Source: Planctomycetota bacterium
GTDB lineage: Bacteria > Planctomycetota > Phycisphaerae > WQYP01
Length of the DNA: 53,955 nucleotides
Direction of reading: 5' to 3'
NCBI GenBank assembly: GCA_021790385.1
Contig: JAJYDW010000019.1
Coordinates: 1-53,955 of the forward strand
Shown here one piece after another: positions 44,901 to 53,852 of the stretch. Both the position numbers and the translations under genes were made by a program. Below the pieces are notes generated by a model. The model was not told the origin of the DNA. It saw nothing but the letters and a program-made list of their open reading frames with translations, and made no database searches. The stretch's first letter is position 1; every line of letters begins with the position of its first letter.

Positions 44901-46547
44901 TCAGCGCATGGATGCCGCAACCACCTGCGGCGATCGCTTAACGAGTAACTTATGGCGGGCGGCCAGCGCCATCTCCGACCGATTTCCGGACGGACCGGAC
45001 ATTTCCACCGCCACATCCGGGGCGCGAATTTTATTGACCGCCGGATCGAGTGACCGCAGCAGTGGATTGGGATAAATACCCAAAATCAGCACCAATACCG
45101 CCAATGGTGCCAAGACAAGCCATTCACGGAAATTTAAGTCCCTTGGTGCGCCAACAGGAGCGGAAGCGGCCGCAGATTCCCGTACCGGTTCTTCCAGCGG
45201 CCCAAAAAAGACCTTGCCGAGCCAATACAACATATACAAGGCCCCGACAATCATGCCCAGCGCCGCGGGAATAGCGTATGCCGGACCTAATTCTCCGCCA
45301 TGGCTGCCGCCGCTGACGTAGGTGCCCAACAACGAAAGCAATTCGCTGATAAAACCGTTCAGGCCGGGAACCGCAACGGTAGCGATGACAAAAAAACCCA
45401 CAAAAAATCCCAGGGCCGGCAAGCGCAGGAACAACCCGGAAACATCTTTCAGATTGCGGGTACCGTAGCGCTCTTGAATCATGCCGATGATCAGCAGCAG
45501 TGCTGCTACGGTCAGGCCCTGGTTGATCATGATCATCACCGAGCCGGTCAGACCCGTGGTGGTCAAAGCCAGCATGGCCAGCACGCACAGGCCCAGATGG
45601 CTGACCAACGAATAGGCAATCAATTTTTTCATGTCCTTTTGCACCCAGCTTACCAGGGCCGCGTAAAGGATGGAGATAATGCACAGCACCGCCAGCAAAG
45701 GTGTCAGCCGCTGCACTGCCAGCGGTAACATGGGCAGGGCAAAACGGATCAGGCCGTAGGCCCCCAGCTTAAAAGTGGCCATCATCACGGCCGCGGGTGT
45801 GGGAGATTCGGTTAAAGCCAGCGGCAGCCAGGTATGCACCGGAAACAGCGGCACCTTGATGGCAAAACCGATGAGTAATCCCGCAAACACCAGGCATTGC
45901 TGCGTCAGACTTAAGGATTGCCCGGCCTTGTACAGGGCGTTAAGTGAAAAAGATACCGTGCCGAATTTGGCATCGTGTACCCAGGCCAGGTAAATGAGAC
46001 TGGCCAGCACAAAGACGGAGCCGGTAAAGGCATAGAGAAAAAATTTGCCCGCCGCCCGCCGCCGTTCCGTCCCTCCCCATATTCCGATCAGGAAAAACAT
46101 GGGGATGAGGGTAAATTCAAAAAACAGGTAAAACAGCATGACATCCGTGGCACAAAACATGCCGATCAGGCCGAAATACATCAACAGCATCCAAAAATAA
46201 AATTCGTTATGCCGATGCCGGACTTTGCCTATTCCATCGAGAATACACAGCGGCGTTACCACCACCGTCAGCAGTGTCAGCCACAGGCTAATCGAATCAA
46301 CCCCCACGGAAAATCGGATGCCCAGTTGCGGAATCCAGGCCGCGGTAAAAACTTCCTGCCACTGCCCGCCATCCTGATAATTAAAGTGCACAGCCATCAG
46401 CACGCCCAGGGCCAGCGGCAGGAGCGATACAAAAAAAGCCAGCATTCCCGCGGTTCGGTCGTTGTCGCGGCGGGGCACGGCCAGCACCAGCAGTGCACCG
46501 ACCATGGTGGCCAATAGCATCAAGGGTATTAACAGATTACTGTTCAT
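44901..46547 (-). CDS. nuoM: NADH-quinone oxidoreductase subunit M
   Basis: Antiporter-like proton-pumping subunit of complex I, 548 residues. The family core is clear: FFEFTLIPMFFLIGIWG with the key Glu, KVPLFPVHTWLPLALTESPTPA, and SLVSHLGLCVL. The frame begins earlier (46592), but MNSNLLIPL at 46547 starts the first transmembrane helix and is preferred. Ribosome binding is weak (AAAGAA), so coupling to the upstream nuoL is likely. About 40 residues after the last helix are hydrophilic and longer than usual. It lies 93 bases after nuoL and 17 before nuoN. Confidence 0.93.
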   Translation of the reverse strand: MNSNLLIPLMLLATMVGALLVLAVPRRDNDRTAGMLAFFVSLLPLALGVLMAVHFNYQDGGQWQEVFTAAWIPQLGIRFSVGVDSISLWLTLLTVVVTPLCILDGIGKVRHRHNEFYFWMLLMYFGLIGMFCATDVMLFYLFFEFTLIPMFFLIGIWGGTERRRAAGKFFLYAFTGSVFVLASLIYLAWVHDAKFGTVSFSLNALYKAGQSLSLTQQCLVFAGLLIGFAIKVPLFPVHTWLPLALTESPTPAAVMMATFKLGAYGLIRFALPMLPLAVQRLTPLLAVLCIISILYAALVSWVQKDMKKLIAYSLVSHLGLCVLAMLALTTTGLTGSVMIMINQGLTVAALLLIIGMIQERYGTRNLKDVSGLFLRLPALGFFVGFFVIATVAVPGLNGFISELLSLLGTYVSGGSHGGELGPAYAIPAALGMIVGALYMLYWLGKVFFGPLEEPVRESAAASAPVGAPRDLNFREWLVLAPLAVLVLILGIYPNPLLRSLDPAVNKIRAPDVAVEMSGPSGNRSEMALAARHKLLVKRSPQVVAASMR

Positions 46548-46640
46548 GTTCTTTTTACATCCCGATTTTATTTGGCAGGCCGGTGAAGCCATTGCCCGGC
46601 ACCGGCTGGAGCGGCAACTTGAGCGACAAAAGCGTCTGGT

Positions 46641-48731
46641 CTACCGCAGCAGATACAACACTCCCAGTATCACCACCGCGACACCCGCAATCATGCCGAT
46701 GCCGTAATACCGCAACCGTCCGCTTTGCGTGGGTTTAAGGACATAGCCTGTAAATTGCGGGAAAAAGCCGATCACAAACACCACCCCATCCACCACAAAG
46801 CGATCAAAAATTGACAGGGCCTGACCCAACAGCCACAACGGCTGAACAAGGCCGTAGTTATAAAGCTCGTCGATATACCACTTGTTTTCCAGAAATTTCA
46901 CCACGGGTGCCAGGGCTGCACCGACAGCATCAGCAGCCCGGCGATTGGCCCAATGAAAATAGGCCGCCACCAGCACACCCAGCAGAACCAGCACCGAACT
47001 CACCCCCATCAGCAGGGCTGGGGCCACACGCACTGTGGATACCGCCTGCACCGGAATATGGGTACCGGGCGTTATCACCACCGGAGGTGCGATTCCATTG
47101 AGCAAATGCACTGGGCTTAAAAACGATTGTATCCATCCGCCGCCGTTGGCTCCGCCAAAGACCCCCAGGTATCCGACCAGGGCCGCGCCACAGGCCAGAA
47201 TAATCAGCGGCATCCACATGGCCGCGGACCCGTCAGTCGGCTTATGTGCATCCGCCTGGTGGTCGGCGTGCCCCGGCGAAGCGTGGCCGGAAGCAACTTC
47301 ATGATGTGCCGACTCCGGCAGCACAAACGCAGATGGCTCGTGCATGCCCGCTGTGGCCGGCAGCACCAGGTTGCCCATGAACACACGAAAGAAAACCCGG
47401 AAGGTGTAATAAGCGGTGATCAGGGCTGTCAGAAGTCCCACCACCGAAAGCAGCGGCCCCCAGGTCCAGGAGGCATTCATCGCCGCGGATAGAATTTCAT
47501 CCTTGCTGAAAAAACCGGAAAAACCCGGAAAGCCTGCTAGCGCCAAAGCACCGATCAACAGGCAGCCGGCGGTAATAGGCATCACCTTGCGAATTCCGGA
47601 CATTTTGCGAATATCCAATTCGCCGCCCATCGCGTGCATCACCGACCCGGTGGACAAAAACAGCAGGGCCTTGAAAAAGGCGTGGGTAAAAACATGAAAT
47701 ACCGCCGCCGTGCCGGATGCCACGCCCAAGGCCATGAACATGTAACCAAGCTGCGAGACCGTGGAATAGGCCCAGATGCGCTTCATGTCATATTGACACA
47801 TGGCAATAGTGGCAGCCATAAAGGCCGTGAAACAGCCCACCAGCCCCACCAGATGCAATACCGGCATGGCCAGGGTGAACAGCGGCATGCAGCGGGCGAT
47901 CAGGTACACGCCGGCGGTAACCATGGTGGCCGCGTGAATAAGAGCCGAAACCGGCGTGGGACCTTCCATGGCGTCGGGCAACCACACGTGCAGCGGAAAC
48001 TGGGCCGATTTGGCGAATGCTCCAAACATCAGCAACAGGGCAATCCAGATCAGTGTGCCGTGATGCGCCGCCAGAAACCCGACATTCTTAAGGTCGTTGG
48101 ACTGAAAAATCCGGCTGAACGTTTCGGTATGAAAAACCAGGTAGATAATGAAAATAGCAATGGCCAGACACGTATCGCCAATACGATTGACGATGAATGC
48201 TTTTTTGGCCGCCTCCCGCGCCGCTGGCCTGGTATAGTAATAACCCACCAGCAGGTAGCTGGCCAGACCCACGCCTTCCCAGCCTAAATACAGCAGCACA
48301 AAGTTATCAGCCAGCACCAGCGTACACATGAAAAACACAAACAGACTCATGTACGCAAAAAAGCGGAAATAGCCGTAATCCCCCTGCATATAACCGCAGG
48401 AATAAATGAATATCAACGTCGAAACAAACGTAACAAACGCCAGAAACAAACTGGTCAGCGGATCCACATAAATGCCGATCGGAATGGAAAATCCGCCGGA
48501 ACTGATCCAATGGTAAATGGTCAGATGCTGGACCCCGACAAGGTTCCGCCGCTGAAACATTACCAACAACGACAACGCCAGTACCGCTGAAATCGCCACG
48601 CCGATCACGGCAGGCATCCAGGACCGCGACTTGAGCACCCTGGCACCAGACAACGTGATGATCAGCGCCGCCAGCAGCGGAAATAAAGGGATCAGAGCGA
48701 CGCTCTGCATAATTGACAGACCTGGCAGCAT
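46641..48731 (-). CDS. nuoL: NADH-quinone oxidoreductase subunit L
   Basis: The distal antiporter-like subunit of complex I, 696 residues. Core blocks include LGWEGVGLASYLLVGYYY, KAFIVNRIGDTCLAI, SAQFPLHVWLPDAMEGPTPVSALIHAATMV and IAMCQYDMKRIWAYSTVSQLGYM. The C-terminal part supplies the long lateral helix and final transmembrane helix (about 645-696). A His/Ala-rich cytoplasmic-like loop (about 505-535, HHEVASGHASPGHADHQ) interrupts the usual order and is a plausible metal-binding loop. A GGAG site lies 11 bases before the ATG. 146 bases separate it from nuoK. Confidence 0.94.
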   Translation of the reverse strand: MLPGLSIMQSVALIPLFPLLAALIITLSGARVLKSRSWMPAVIGVAISAVLALSLLVMFQRRNLVGVQHLTIYHWISSGGFSIPIGIYVDPLTSLFLAFVTFVSTLIFIYSCGYMQGDYGYFRFFAYMSLFVFFMCTLVLADNFVLLYLGWEGVGLASYLLVGYYYTRPAAREAAKKAFIVNRIGDTCLAIAIFIIYLVFHTETFSRIFQSNDLKNVGFLAAHHGTLIWIALLLMFGAFAKSAQFPLHVWLPDAMEGPTPVSALIHAATMVTAGVYLIARCMPLFTLAMPVLHLVGLVGCFTAFMAATIAMCQYDMKRIWAYSTVSQLGYMFMALGVASGTAAVFHVFTHAFFKALLFLSTGSVMHAMGGELDIRKMSGIRKVMPITAGCLLIGALALAGFPGFSGFFSKDEILSAAMNASWTWGPLLSVVGLLTALITAYYTFRVFFRVFMGNLVLPATAGMHEPSAFVLPESAHHEVASGHASPGHADHQADAHKPTDGSAAMWMPLIILACGAALVGYLGVFGGANGGGWIQSFLSPVHLLNGIAPPVVITPGTHIPVQAVSTVRVAPALLMGVSSVLVLLGVLVAAYFHWANRRAADAVGAALAPVVKFLENKWYIDELYNYGLVQPLWLLGQALSIFDRFVVDGVVFVIGFFPQFTGYVLKPTQSGRLRYYGIGMIAGVAVVILGVLYLLR

Positions 48732-48877
48732 AAGTTGAAAAATCTCCGGCTATTACTTCATTCTGGCCTGGCCATCAGCCCCGCAATCATCCGCCAATAC
48801 CGGGGGGGGTGGCTCACCGATTCCATTCTTGCGTATCCATCCTGCACTTCGCTCAATCCCCGGTCGCCTTTGTTAAT

Positions 48878-49195
48878 TTATCCCTGCATCTCCGACCACA
48901 CATCCACATTCAACGTTTCCCGTCGACGGAACAGCAATATCACCAGCCCCAACGCCAGGGAGGCTTCCGCCGCGGCTATGGTTAAAAGAAAGATCACAAA
49001 CGACTGGCCATCCATATTCATCCAATACCGGCCAAACGCAATCAAGTTGACGGCCACCCCCTGAAACATGATTTCCGTGGATAAAAATATCAGGATCATG
49101 TTGCGCCGGGCCACAAAACCAATCAGCCCCAGCACAAACAGTACCGCTCCCAGCGACAGGTATTCAAATAAAACCGCTTGACTCATCACCGGCAT
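48878..49195 (-). CDS. nuoK: NADH-quinone oxidoreductase subunit K
   Basis: Small membrane subunit of complex I, 105 residues with three transmembrane helices. The conserved buried Glu residues lie in LSTEIMFQGVAVNL and in TIAAAEASLALGLVI, as in NuoK, and the spacing is normal. The ATG at 49195 has AAAAGGA at eight bases; a second ATG three codons on is less well placed. It follows nuoJ by 26 bases. Confidence 0.94.
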   Translation of the reverse strand: MPVMSQAVLFEYLSLGAVLFVLGLIGFVARRNMILIFLSTEIMFQGVAVNLIAFGRYWMNMDGQSFVIFLLTIAAAEASLALGLVILLFRRRETLNVDVWSEMQG

Positions 49196-49221
49196 GGCCG
49201 ATTCCTTTTTTAACCGCGGAA

Positions 49222-50028
49222 TTATTCCGTCGGCATTTGACCTGTTCCCAGTACCCCGGCGGCAGGTTCGTTCTTACGGGCAATCATCACCGCTCCAACC
49301 AGGGAAATGGTCAGCAAAATACCGGCCAGTTCCAGCGGCAATGCATACTGTGAATATAAGTTTACGCCCAACAGTTCCATCACGCCCATTTTCGATGTCG
49401 GCTTTGGATCTGCCAGTGCCGGCTTGCCGGCCAAAATCTTATGGCCCATGGCCATGCCAACCGCAACCGGACCAGCCGGTCGCGCGGCCATAAATGCCCG
49501 CGGCTTACCGATAAACATCAGTTGCAGCACCGTGCCCAGCAGCACAAAACTTACCAGCACCGCCAGCAAGGGGTTCGTCGTTACACGGTCGTAATCAGCC
49601 ACGGTCACATTGCCGCCGGGACTCGCCAGCATGATGACAAAAACGTAGGTAACCAAAATGGCTCCGGCGTAGATGATGATCAGCACGATGGCCATGAACT
49701 GGGCAAAAAGCAAAATAAACAGCCCCGCCAGGGCCAGGGTCAGCAGTACAAAATAAAGCGCACAATACAACGGTCGCGGATGACAGATCACGGCCGTGGC
49801 CGAGATCACCGCAATCAGGGCAAACAGACAGAAAAAAACATTCAGCCCCGCGCCCTGACTCACCCCTTCTTGAAGACCTGCCCAGCGCAGCAAATAAAGC
49901 ATGGCCGCGCCCAGCGTCAATACACCCACCAGCGCTCCGGTTTTTACCAGCGAGCCACGCCCCCGCGGCAAAAGCAGATAAATGCTCAAGGCTCCCAGAG
50001 CCGTTGCTACCGCTAATGCATAATCCAT
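49222..50028 (-). CDS. nuoJ: NADH-quinone oxidoreductase subunit J
   Basis: Membrane subunit of complex I, 268 residues from the ATG at 50028 (the frame opens at a TTG, 50037). The family block FVLLTLALAGLFILLFAQFMAIVLIIIYAGAILVTYVFVIML, seen in part here as ALAGLFILLFAQFMAIV and IIYAGAILVTYVFVIML, is typical of NuoJ. An extra pair of N-terminal helices (about 1-60) and a loop rich in Ala, Pro and Gly (185-220) make it longer than the E. coli protein (184). It is the first gene of the nuoJKLMN block. nuoA to nuoI are not next to it in this window. Confidence 0.9.
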   Translation of the reverse strand: MDYALAVATALGALSIYLLLPRGRGSLVKTGALVGVLTLGAAMLYLLRWAGLQEGVSQGAGLNVFFCLFALIAVISATAVICHPRPLYCALYFVLLTLALAGLFILLFAQFMAIVLIIIYAGAILVTYVFVIMLASPGGNVTVADYDRVTTNPLLAVLVSFVLLGTVLQLMFIGKPRAFMAARPAGPVAVGMAMGHKILAGKPALADPKPTSKMGVMELLGVNLYSQYALPLELAGILLTISLVGAVMIARKNEPAAGVLGTGQMPTE

Positions 50029-50618
50029 ACGCCGCAATTTCCAATCTTCAAATTTTCACCGGATTCACCGCCCCGGGCGGCGAATCCTCGCTGTTAACGT
50101 CGGCTTGCCTGCAGGGCGCTGCCGTCCGATATCTGTCGTGGCCGGCGGCCCTTGGCGTTACCGGCACCGCGGTTACCACGAACAACGTCCGGCGATAACC
50201 GCGAAACACCGGATTATGGCGCTTGGAACAATAATTGCAAGCCTGCAGGCCTGTCTCTTCAAGTTATAGGCCCCCACCGTCCGATACAAATCCCGAATTT
50301 TATCAAATTTCACCGCCCCGAAAATTACCACTCCAAAATCATCCGCGGCGTACAGTCCGCGTAACCAAACAGCCGATAGAAGTGTTCGGGGCAAGCGGCA
50401 ATTTAAGGATTCCGGCCAGGCTTAACAGATATGCACGGGCGGGATTTTTCGATGAGTTTGGCCGCAAGTGCGGCCGCTAAATGGCCGAAGAGAGATTTCG
50501 TGGCAGAGATGGCTGGAAGCCGCTCTGATGGCATCCTGTGTCGTGCCGGTAACGCGACGTTGTCTGGCTTATGGAATGGCTAAATGACGCCCCCCGGTAT
50601 AGAGGCGGTAATTTCATC
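50029..50618. other. Divergent intergenic region between nuoJ and xer genes
   Basis: About 590 bases with no supported gene. Two structures stand out: the hairpin at 50061-50087 and a smaller perfect one, GGCCGCA-AG-TGCGGCC, at 50460-50475. Short open frames of 60-80 codons on both strands lack features. Promoters for the nuo block and the recombinase should lie here, but no convincing -35/-10 pair was found. Confidence 0.4.
50061..50087 (-). promoter_or_regulatory. Strong hairpin in the nuoJ leader
   Basis: GGATTCACCGCC pairs with GGCGGCGAATCC over 12 bases with one mismatch and a three-base CCG loop, 32 bases upstream of the nuoJ ATG. No T-run follows on the minus strand, so it is not a simple terminator. 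If transcribed it could stabilise the 5' end of the nuo mRNA or act as a protein-binding site. Confidence 0.45.
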
Positions 50619-51641
50619 ATGGAAACCTTCATTCTCCCAGCACGTGTTCAAGACTTTCTCAACTATCTGCAATTTGAACGGCATTTTTCCAGTTACACCA
50701 GCCGCTGCTATGGCGCGGACCTCAAACAATTCGGAGGATTTTTGGCTAATCCCGGCACCCCGTCGCCGGCCGCGATACCGGCGGTAAATGGCCCGGAAAA
50801 TTCGCCGGCATCGGCACCGGTCGCCATTCCAGCCGCGGCGGCCCAGGCCTCCGAACCTTCACCTGAACAGCTTGACCAACTGCTGGTGAACACCAAGGTT
50901 GATGACGTTCGTAACTACCTGCAGAAAATGCGCGAACAGAATTATTCCAAAGCCACTATGGCCCGAAAACTGGCCACACTCCGCAGCTTTTTCAAATTCC
51001 TCAACAAACGCGGCCTCACTGGCAACAACCCCATGCTCACCATTCGCACGCCCAAGCTGGAAAAGCGCCTGCCCAAATTTATGACTGAAGAGCAGGTCAA
51101 CCGGCTTCTGCAAACTCCGAAAGATACCGACCTGCTGGGTTCACGCGATAAAGCCATGCTGGAAGTCATTTACAGCACCGGCATGAGAGTAAGCGAACTG
51201 GTGGGGCTGAACGTTGAAGACGTGGATTTTTCCGGCAATGTCATCAAGGTCCGTGGCAAAGGTAAAAAGGAACGGCTGAACCCGGTGGGCCAAACTGCCA
51301 TGAACGCCATTCAAAAATATCTGCCCATGCGCAATTCTACCGTGCCAGCCGGTAGTTCCGTCTCTTCGCTGTTCATTAACAAGCACGGCCAGCGATTAAG
51401 CACCCGGTCGGTGCGGCGCAAGCTGGATAAATACCTGCTGGAAGCCCACCTGGACCCCGATATCAGCCCGCATACGCTGCGTCACAGCTTTGCCACTCAC
51501 ATGCTCAACCATGGGGCGGATTTACGGTCGGTGCAGGAATTGCTGGGCCACCAGAGCCTGAGTACCACACAAATTTACACCCACCTGACCACGCACCGGA
51601 TCCGTGAGGCCTACGAAAGCGCCCACCCGCGAGCCACTTGA
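50619..51641 (+). CDS. xerD: Tyrosine recombinase XerC/XerD family
   Basis: Site-specific recombinase of 340 residues, likely one partner of the XerCD pair resolving chromosome dimers. The catalytic set is complete: R190 (STGMRVSEL), Lys in VRGKGKKERL, H285 and R288 (SPHTLRHSF), H311 (LLGHQSL) and the nucleophile Y320 (TTQIYTHL). The N-terminal core-binding domain is interrupted at about 44-83 by a Pro/Ala/Ser-rich insert (NPGTPSPAAIPAV and VAIPAAAAQASEP) absent from typical Xer proteins of about 300 residues. The frame opens at 50571; METFILPAR at 50619 is preferred by similarity. Assignment to XerC versus XerD is uncertain. Confidence 0.85.
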   Translation: METFILPARVQDFLNYLQFERHFSSYTSRCYGADLKQFGGFLANPGTPSPAAIPAVNGPENSPASAPVAIPAAAAQASEPSPEQLDQLLVNTKVDDVRNYLQKMREQNYSKATMARKLATLRSFFKFLNKRGLTGNNPMLTIRTPKLEKRLPKFMTEEQVNRLLQTPKDTDLLGSRDKAMLEVIYSTGMRVSELVGLNVEDVDFSGNVIKVRGKGKKERLNPVGQTAMNAIQKYLPMRNSTVPAGSSVSSLFINKHGQRLSTRSVRRKLDKYLLEAHLDPDISPHTLRHSFATHMLNHGADLRSVQELLGHQSLSTTQIYTHLTTHRIREAYESAHPRAT

Positions 51642-51662
51642 AAATAAGGCACGCATGGCCCA

Positions 51663-51671
51663 TGCTATACT
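51663..51671 (+). promoter_or_regulatory. Extended -10 promoter
   Basis: TGC followed by TATACT (51666-51671) forms an extended -10 element, without a well-spaced -35. The leader of about 20 bases holds CCAAGGAG before the ATG at 51699. Confidence 0.4.
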
Positions 51672-51698
51672 CCTTCGGGTCTGTCCCAAGGAGTTTGT

Positions 51699-52121
51699 AT
51701 GGCCTCCGCCGGTACTTCCAGCAGCGTTCCCCGTGAAATCTCCATGACTTTCGCCGCCGGCATGTTCGGCGCTCTGGTCAATGCGGGTGCGGCCTGGCTT
51801 TGCGGCAAATTGAATCTCTTTGCATTGCTGCATTGCAGCCTCTCCGGCGATTTCAATAAATGGCGGTTTTACCAGCACCTGGTCTGGGGCGGTATCTTCG
51901 GCCTGTGCTTTTTGCTGCCGCTCCTGGCCGGTTCCATCTTCAAACGCGGTTTGGTGTATGGCTTGCTGCCGGCCGCATTTGCCCTGTTTGTGGTTTTCCC
52001 TTTTTGGATGCACAAAGGCTGGCTGGGCATGGATTTCGGCCACACCACTTTTTTGTTTGTGATTCTGCTTAATATCATCTGGGGACTATCGACGGCCCTG
52101 TGGCTGCGCATGATCCAATAA
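51699..52121 (+). CDS. Small hypothetical membrane protein
   Basis: Integral membrane protein of 140 residues with about four predicted helices (about 16-36, 60-80, 84-104 and 112-135). A strong AAGGAG site and extended -10 promoter support the start. Conserved-looking features are HKGWLGMDFGHTT in the loop before the last helix and WGLSTALWLRM at the end. No named family was recognised; similar four-helix proteins occur in many environmental bacteria as hypothetical proteins. It follows the recombinase by 57 bases but has its own promoter, so it is not clearly in one operon. Confidence 0.7.
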   Translation: MASAGTSSSVPREISMTFAAGMFGALVNAGAAWLCGKLNLFALLHCSLSGDFNKWRFYQHLVWGGIFGLCFLLPLLAGSIFKRGLVYGLLPAAFALFVVFPFWMHKGWLGMDFGHTTFLFVILLNIIWGLSTALWLRMIQ

Positions 52122-52769
52122 ATACCATCCTCTATTGGCAACCGTTCACAGCCATGCCATCACACCAACCGCTGACTGCTGTCCGCTGATCGTTGAACGC
52201 AGATCGCCATTTATTCCCCCGTTGTCCTCTGTAGTGAATACGTATCTCTCGACTCCCTAATCCCGTCTGCGGGCTTTGGCCCGCACCTCCTGATCCCCTG
52301 TTCCATTTTCACCTGCTCTATTTTGTTGCCGGCCGGCACCTCCGCAACTCCATTTCACTCCAGCACGTCTGCTTGAGGCATGCATGCCGAAATCCCGATG
52401 CGTTAGAGAAAAAGCTATCGGGATTGGCCGGGCGCACAGTGCTTTCACCATGCCAAAGATCCAAGGCCTAATCCAACGCCCCGTAATCGGCTTGACCAGT
52501 GTAGCACAGACATTCTTGTCTGTGGCCGTGAATCGCCATTCTTGCTTGCCGCAGTCTTTGTGGTACAGGCTTCCAGCCTGCCCGGTCGCCTCTTCGTGAA
52601 CGGATAACCTTTCACGGGTTAAAAACCCTACAAATAAGGGGAAATAAGCGGATGCTGCGCACTATCCGAGCAAGAAATACGCCGAATTGGGGTGTACGCT
52701 CCTTGGAACTATCGTTTTTCGCCTAATTTTGCCACTTTTGCCCGTGAACGGTTACATCTGCCTTTTGCT
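52122..52769. other. Intergenic region with three inverted repeats
   Basis: About 650 bases without a supported gene. AATCCCGAT (52391-52399) is repeated inverted as ATCGGGATT (52417-52425). CACAGACA-TTCT-TGTCTGTG (52505-52524) is a perfect eight-base hairpin, and CAGGCT-TCC-AGCCTG (52566-52580) a perfect six-base one. I associate the last two, with their GTGGCC and TGGTACAGG surroundings, with short hairpin repeats seen in planctomycete genomes (recalled, not searched). Confidence 0.45.
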
Positions 52770-53699
52770 TCAGGCTCGCCGTCGCTCTACCTGTCGTCTC
52801 ACCAGGACGCCAAGGCCGGCGAGGCCCAACAGGACCAGCGTCGAGGGTTCCGGTACTGACTGAATGCTAAGGTTAACGGGGTCGCCGGCGACGTAGGCGT
52901 AACCGGTCAGTTCCAGAACGCCTGGGCCCGACGTCGTGCCCAACAGTGGACCGGTGGGGTATACGATGTCGCTCCAGGAAGTGCTCACCGGATTTTGTAT
53001 CCAGGTGTAGTAGATCGTACCTAAAGTGGAAGGCGATCCGGTCGGCACCCAACTGGTGCTTGTGGGAATAAAAGTATAGGTGACGGCGGCGTCAAACTGG
53101 GCGTAGAGACCGTTATCCGACGTACCGGTGATAATTACCGGAAGGTTGGGAGCCGCAACGCCGCTGAGGGTGGAAATCACGGCAAATTGGGCGTCAAAGT
53201 TGATTTGCTCATAGCCGTACCCAATCGCGGTCGTGCCCTGGTCGAACGCCCACGGGTTGCCGGTGGTGCCGAAGCCGATGCTCGCGTCCGTGGTGAGCCC
53301 GGCATTGGCCGTCACATTGGTGATTTGGGTGGTGGCGGTCGTGCCGGCGGAATCATTAAAATGGAAGGTATAGCCGCCAAGCTGATTGAACTGATTGCCT
53401 ACTGGGGCTGACATGGATGGATAATACACGGGCGTTGGCGGGGTGGGCACGCCTACCAGTGGGGTGCCGGTGCCGGCCGGATAATAAGGCCCTGACGTGC
53501 CCGGGCCCGTAAAAGTAGCGGTTGGATCGGCCTGGTGAAAGGCGTTGCTCTGCGTGCCGAAGAATCCGCTGGCTCCGGCAGTTACTCCACCCGTGAGGCT
53601 GCCAAGGGGGACGACATCGACAGCTTGCGCCACACAAGTGCAGACGGCCACAGCCGCCACGGCGGCTGACGAGAATAGGATGGACCGAAAGTTGAACAT
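52770..53699 (-). CDS. Secreted PEP-CTERM protein
   Basis: Exported protein of 309 residues from the ATG at 53699, which has a strong AAGGAGG site (the frame opens at 53819 but the extra 40 residues lack signal features). A signal peptide (about 1-26, ending AQA) leads into a Gly/Thr/Ser-rich, beta-type body with few charged residues. The PEP-CTERM tail is VPEPSTLVLLGLAGLGVLVRRQVERRRA, seen as the VPEPSTL motif, a hydrophobic helix and an arginine cluster. It is presumably processed by an exosortase and held at the envelope. The body shows no enzyme motif; it may be structural or matrix-related. It has a consensus promoter and the same leader motif as the first PEP-CTERM gene. Confidence 0.85.
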   Translation of the reverse strand: MFNFRSILFSSAAVAAVAVCTCVAQAVDVVPLGSLTGGVTAGASGFFGTQSNAFHQADPTATFTGPGTSGPYYPAGTGTPLVGVPTPPTPVYYPSMSAPVGNQFNQLGGYTFHFNDSAGTTATTQITNVTANAGLTTDASIGFGTTGNPWAFDQGTTAIGYGYEQINFDAQFAVISTLSGVAAPNLPVIITGTSDNGLYAQFDAAVTYTFIPTSTSWVPTGSPSTLGTIYYTWIQNPVSTSWSDIVYPTGPLLGTTSGPGVLELTGYAYVAGDPVNLSIQSVPEPSTLVLLGLAGLGVLVRRQVERRRA

Positions 53700-53775
53700 A
53701 CGTTCCTCCTTTTTTGTTAGTCGGGGTTTCCTGCCTGCAGGCTGGCCACGCCGAAGATCACAGAATACTTGAGAC

Positions 53776-53803
53776 ATTATATATGGCCAACGGCCAATGT
53801 CAA
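53776..53803 (-). promoter_or_regulatory. Consensus sigma-70 promoter with internal palindrome
   Basis: On the minus strand TTGACA (53803-53798) and TATAAT (53781-53776) are both perfect consensus boxes, 16 bases apart. The spacer holds TGGCC-GTT-GGCCA, a possible operator. The leader of about 70 bases includes the palindrome GCCTGCAGGC (53733-53742) and the GACTAACAAA-AGGAGG motif (53722-53705) shared with the gene at 2107. Confidence 0.65.
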
Positions 53804-53852
53804 GCAAAAAATTCCGCAAGGGAGCCGGGGGGTGTGGCCATATTTTTTGGCA

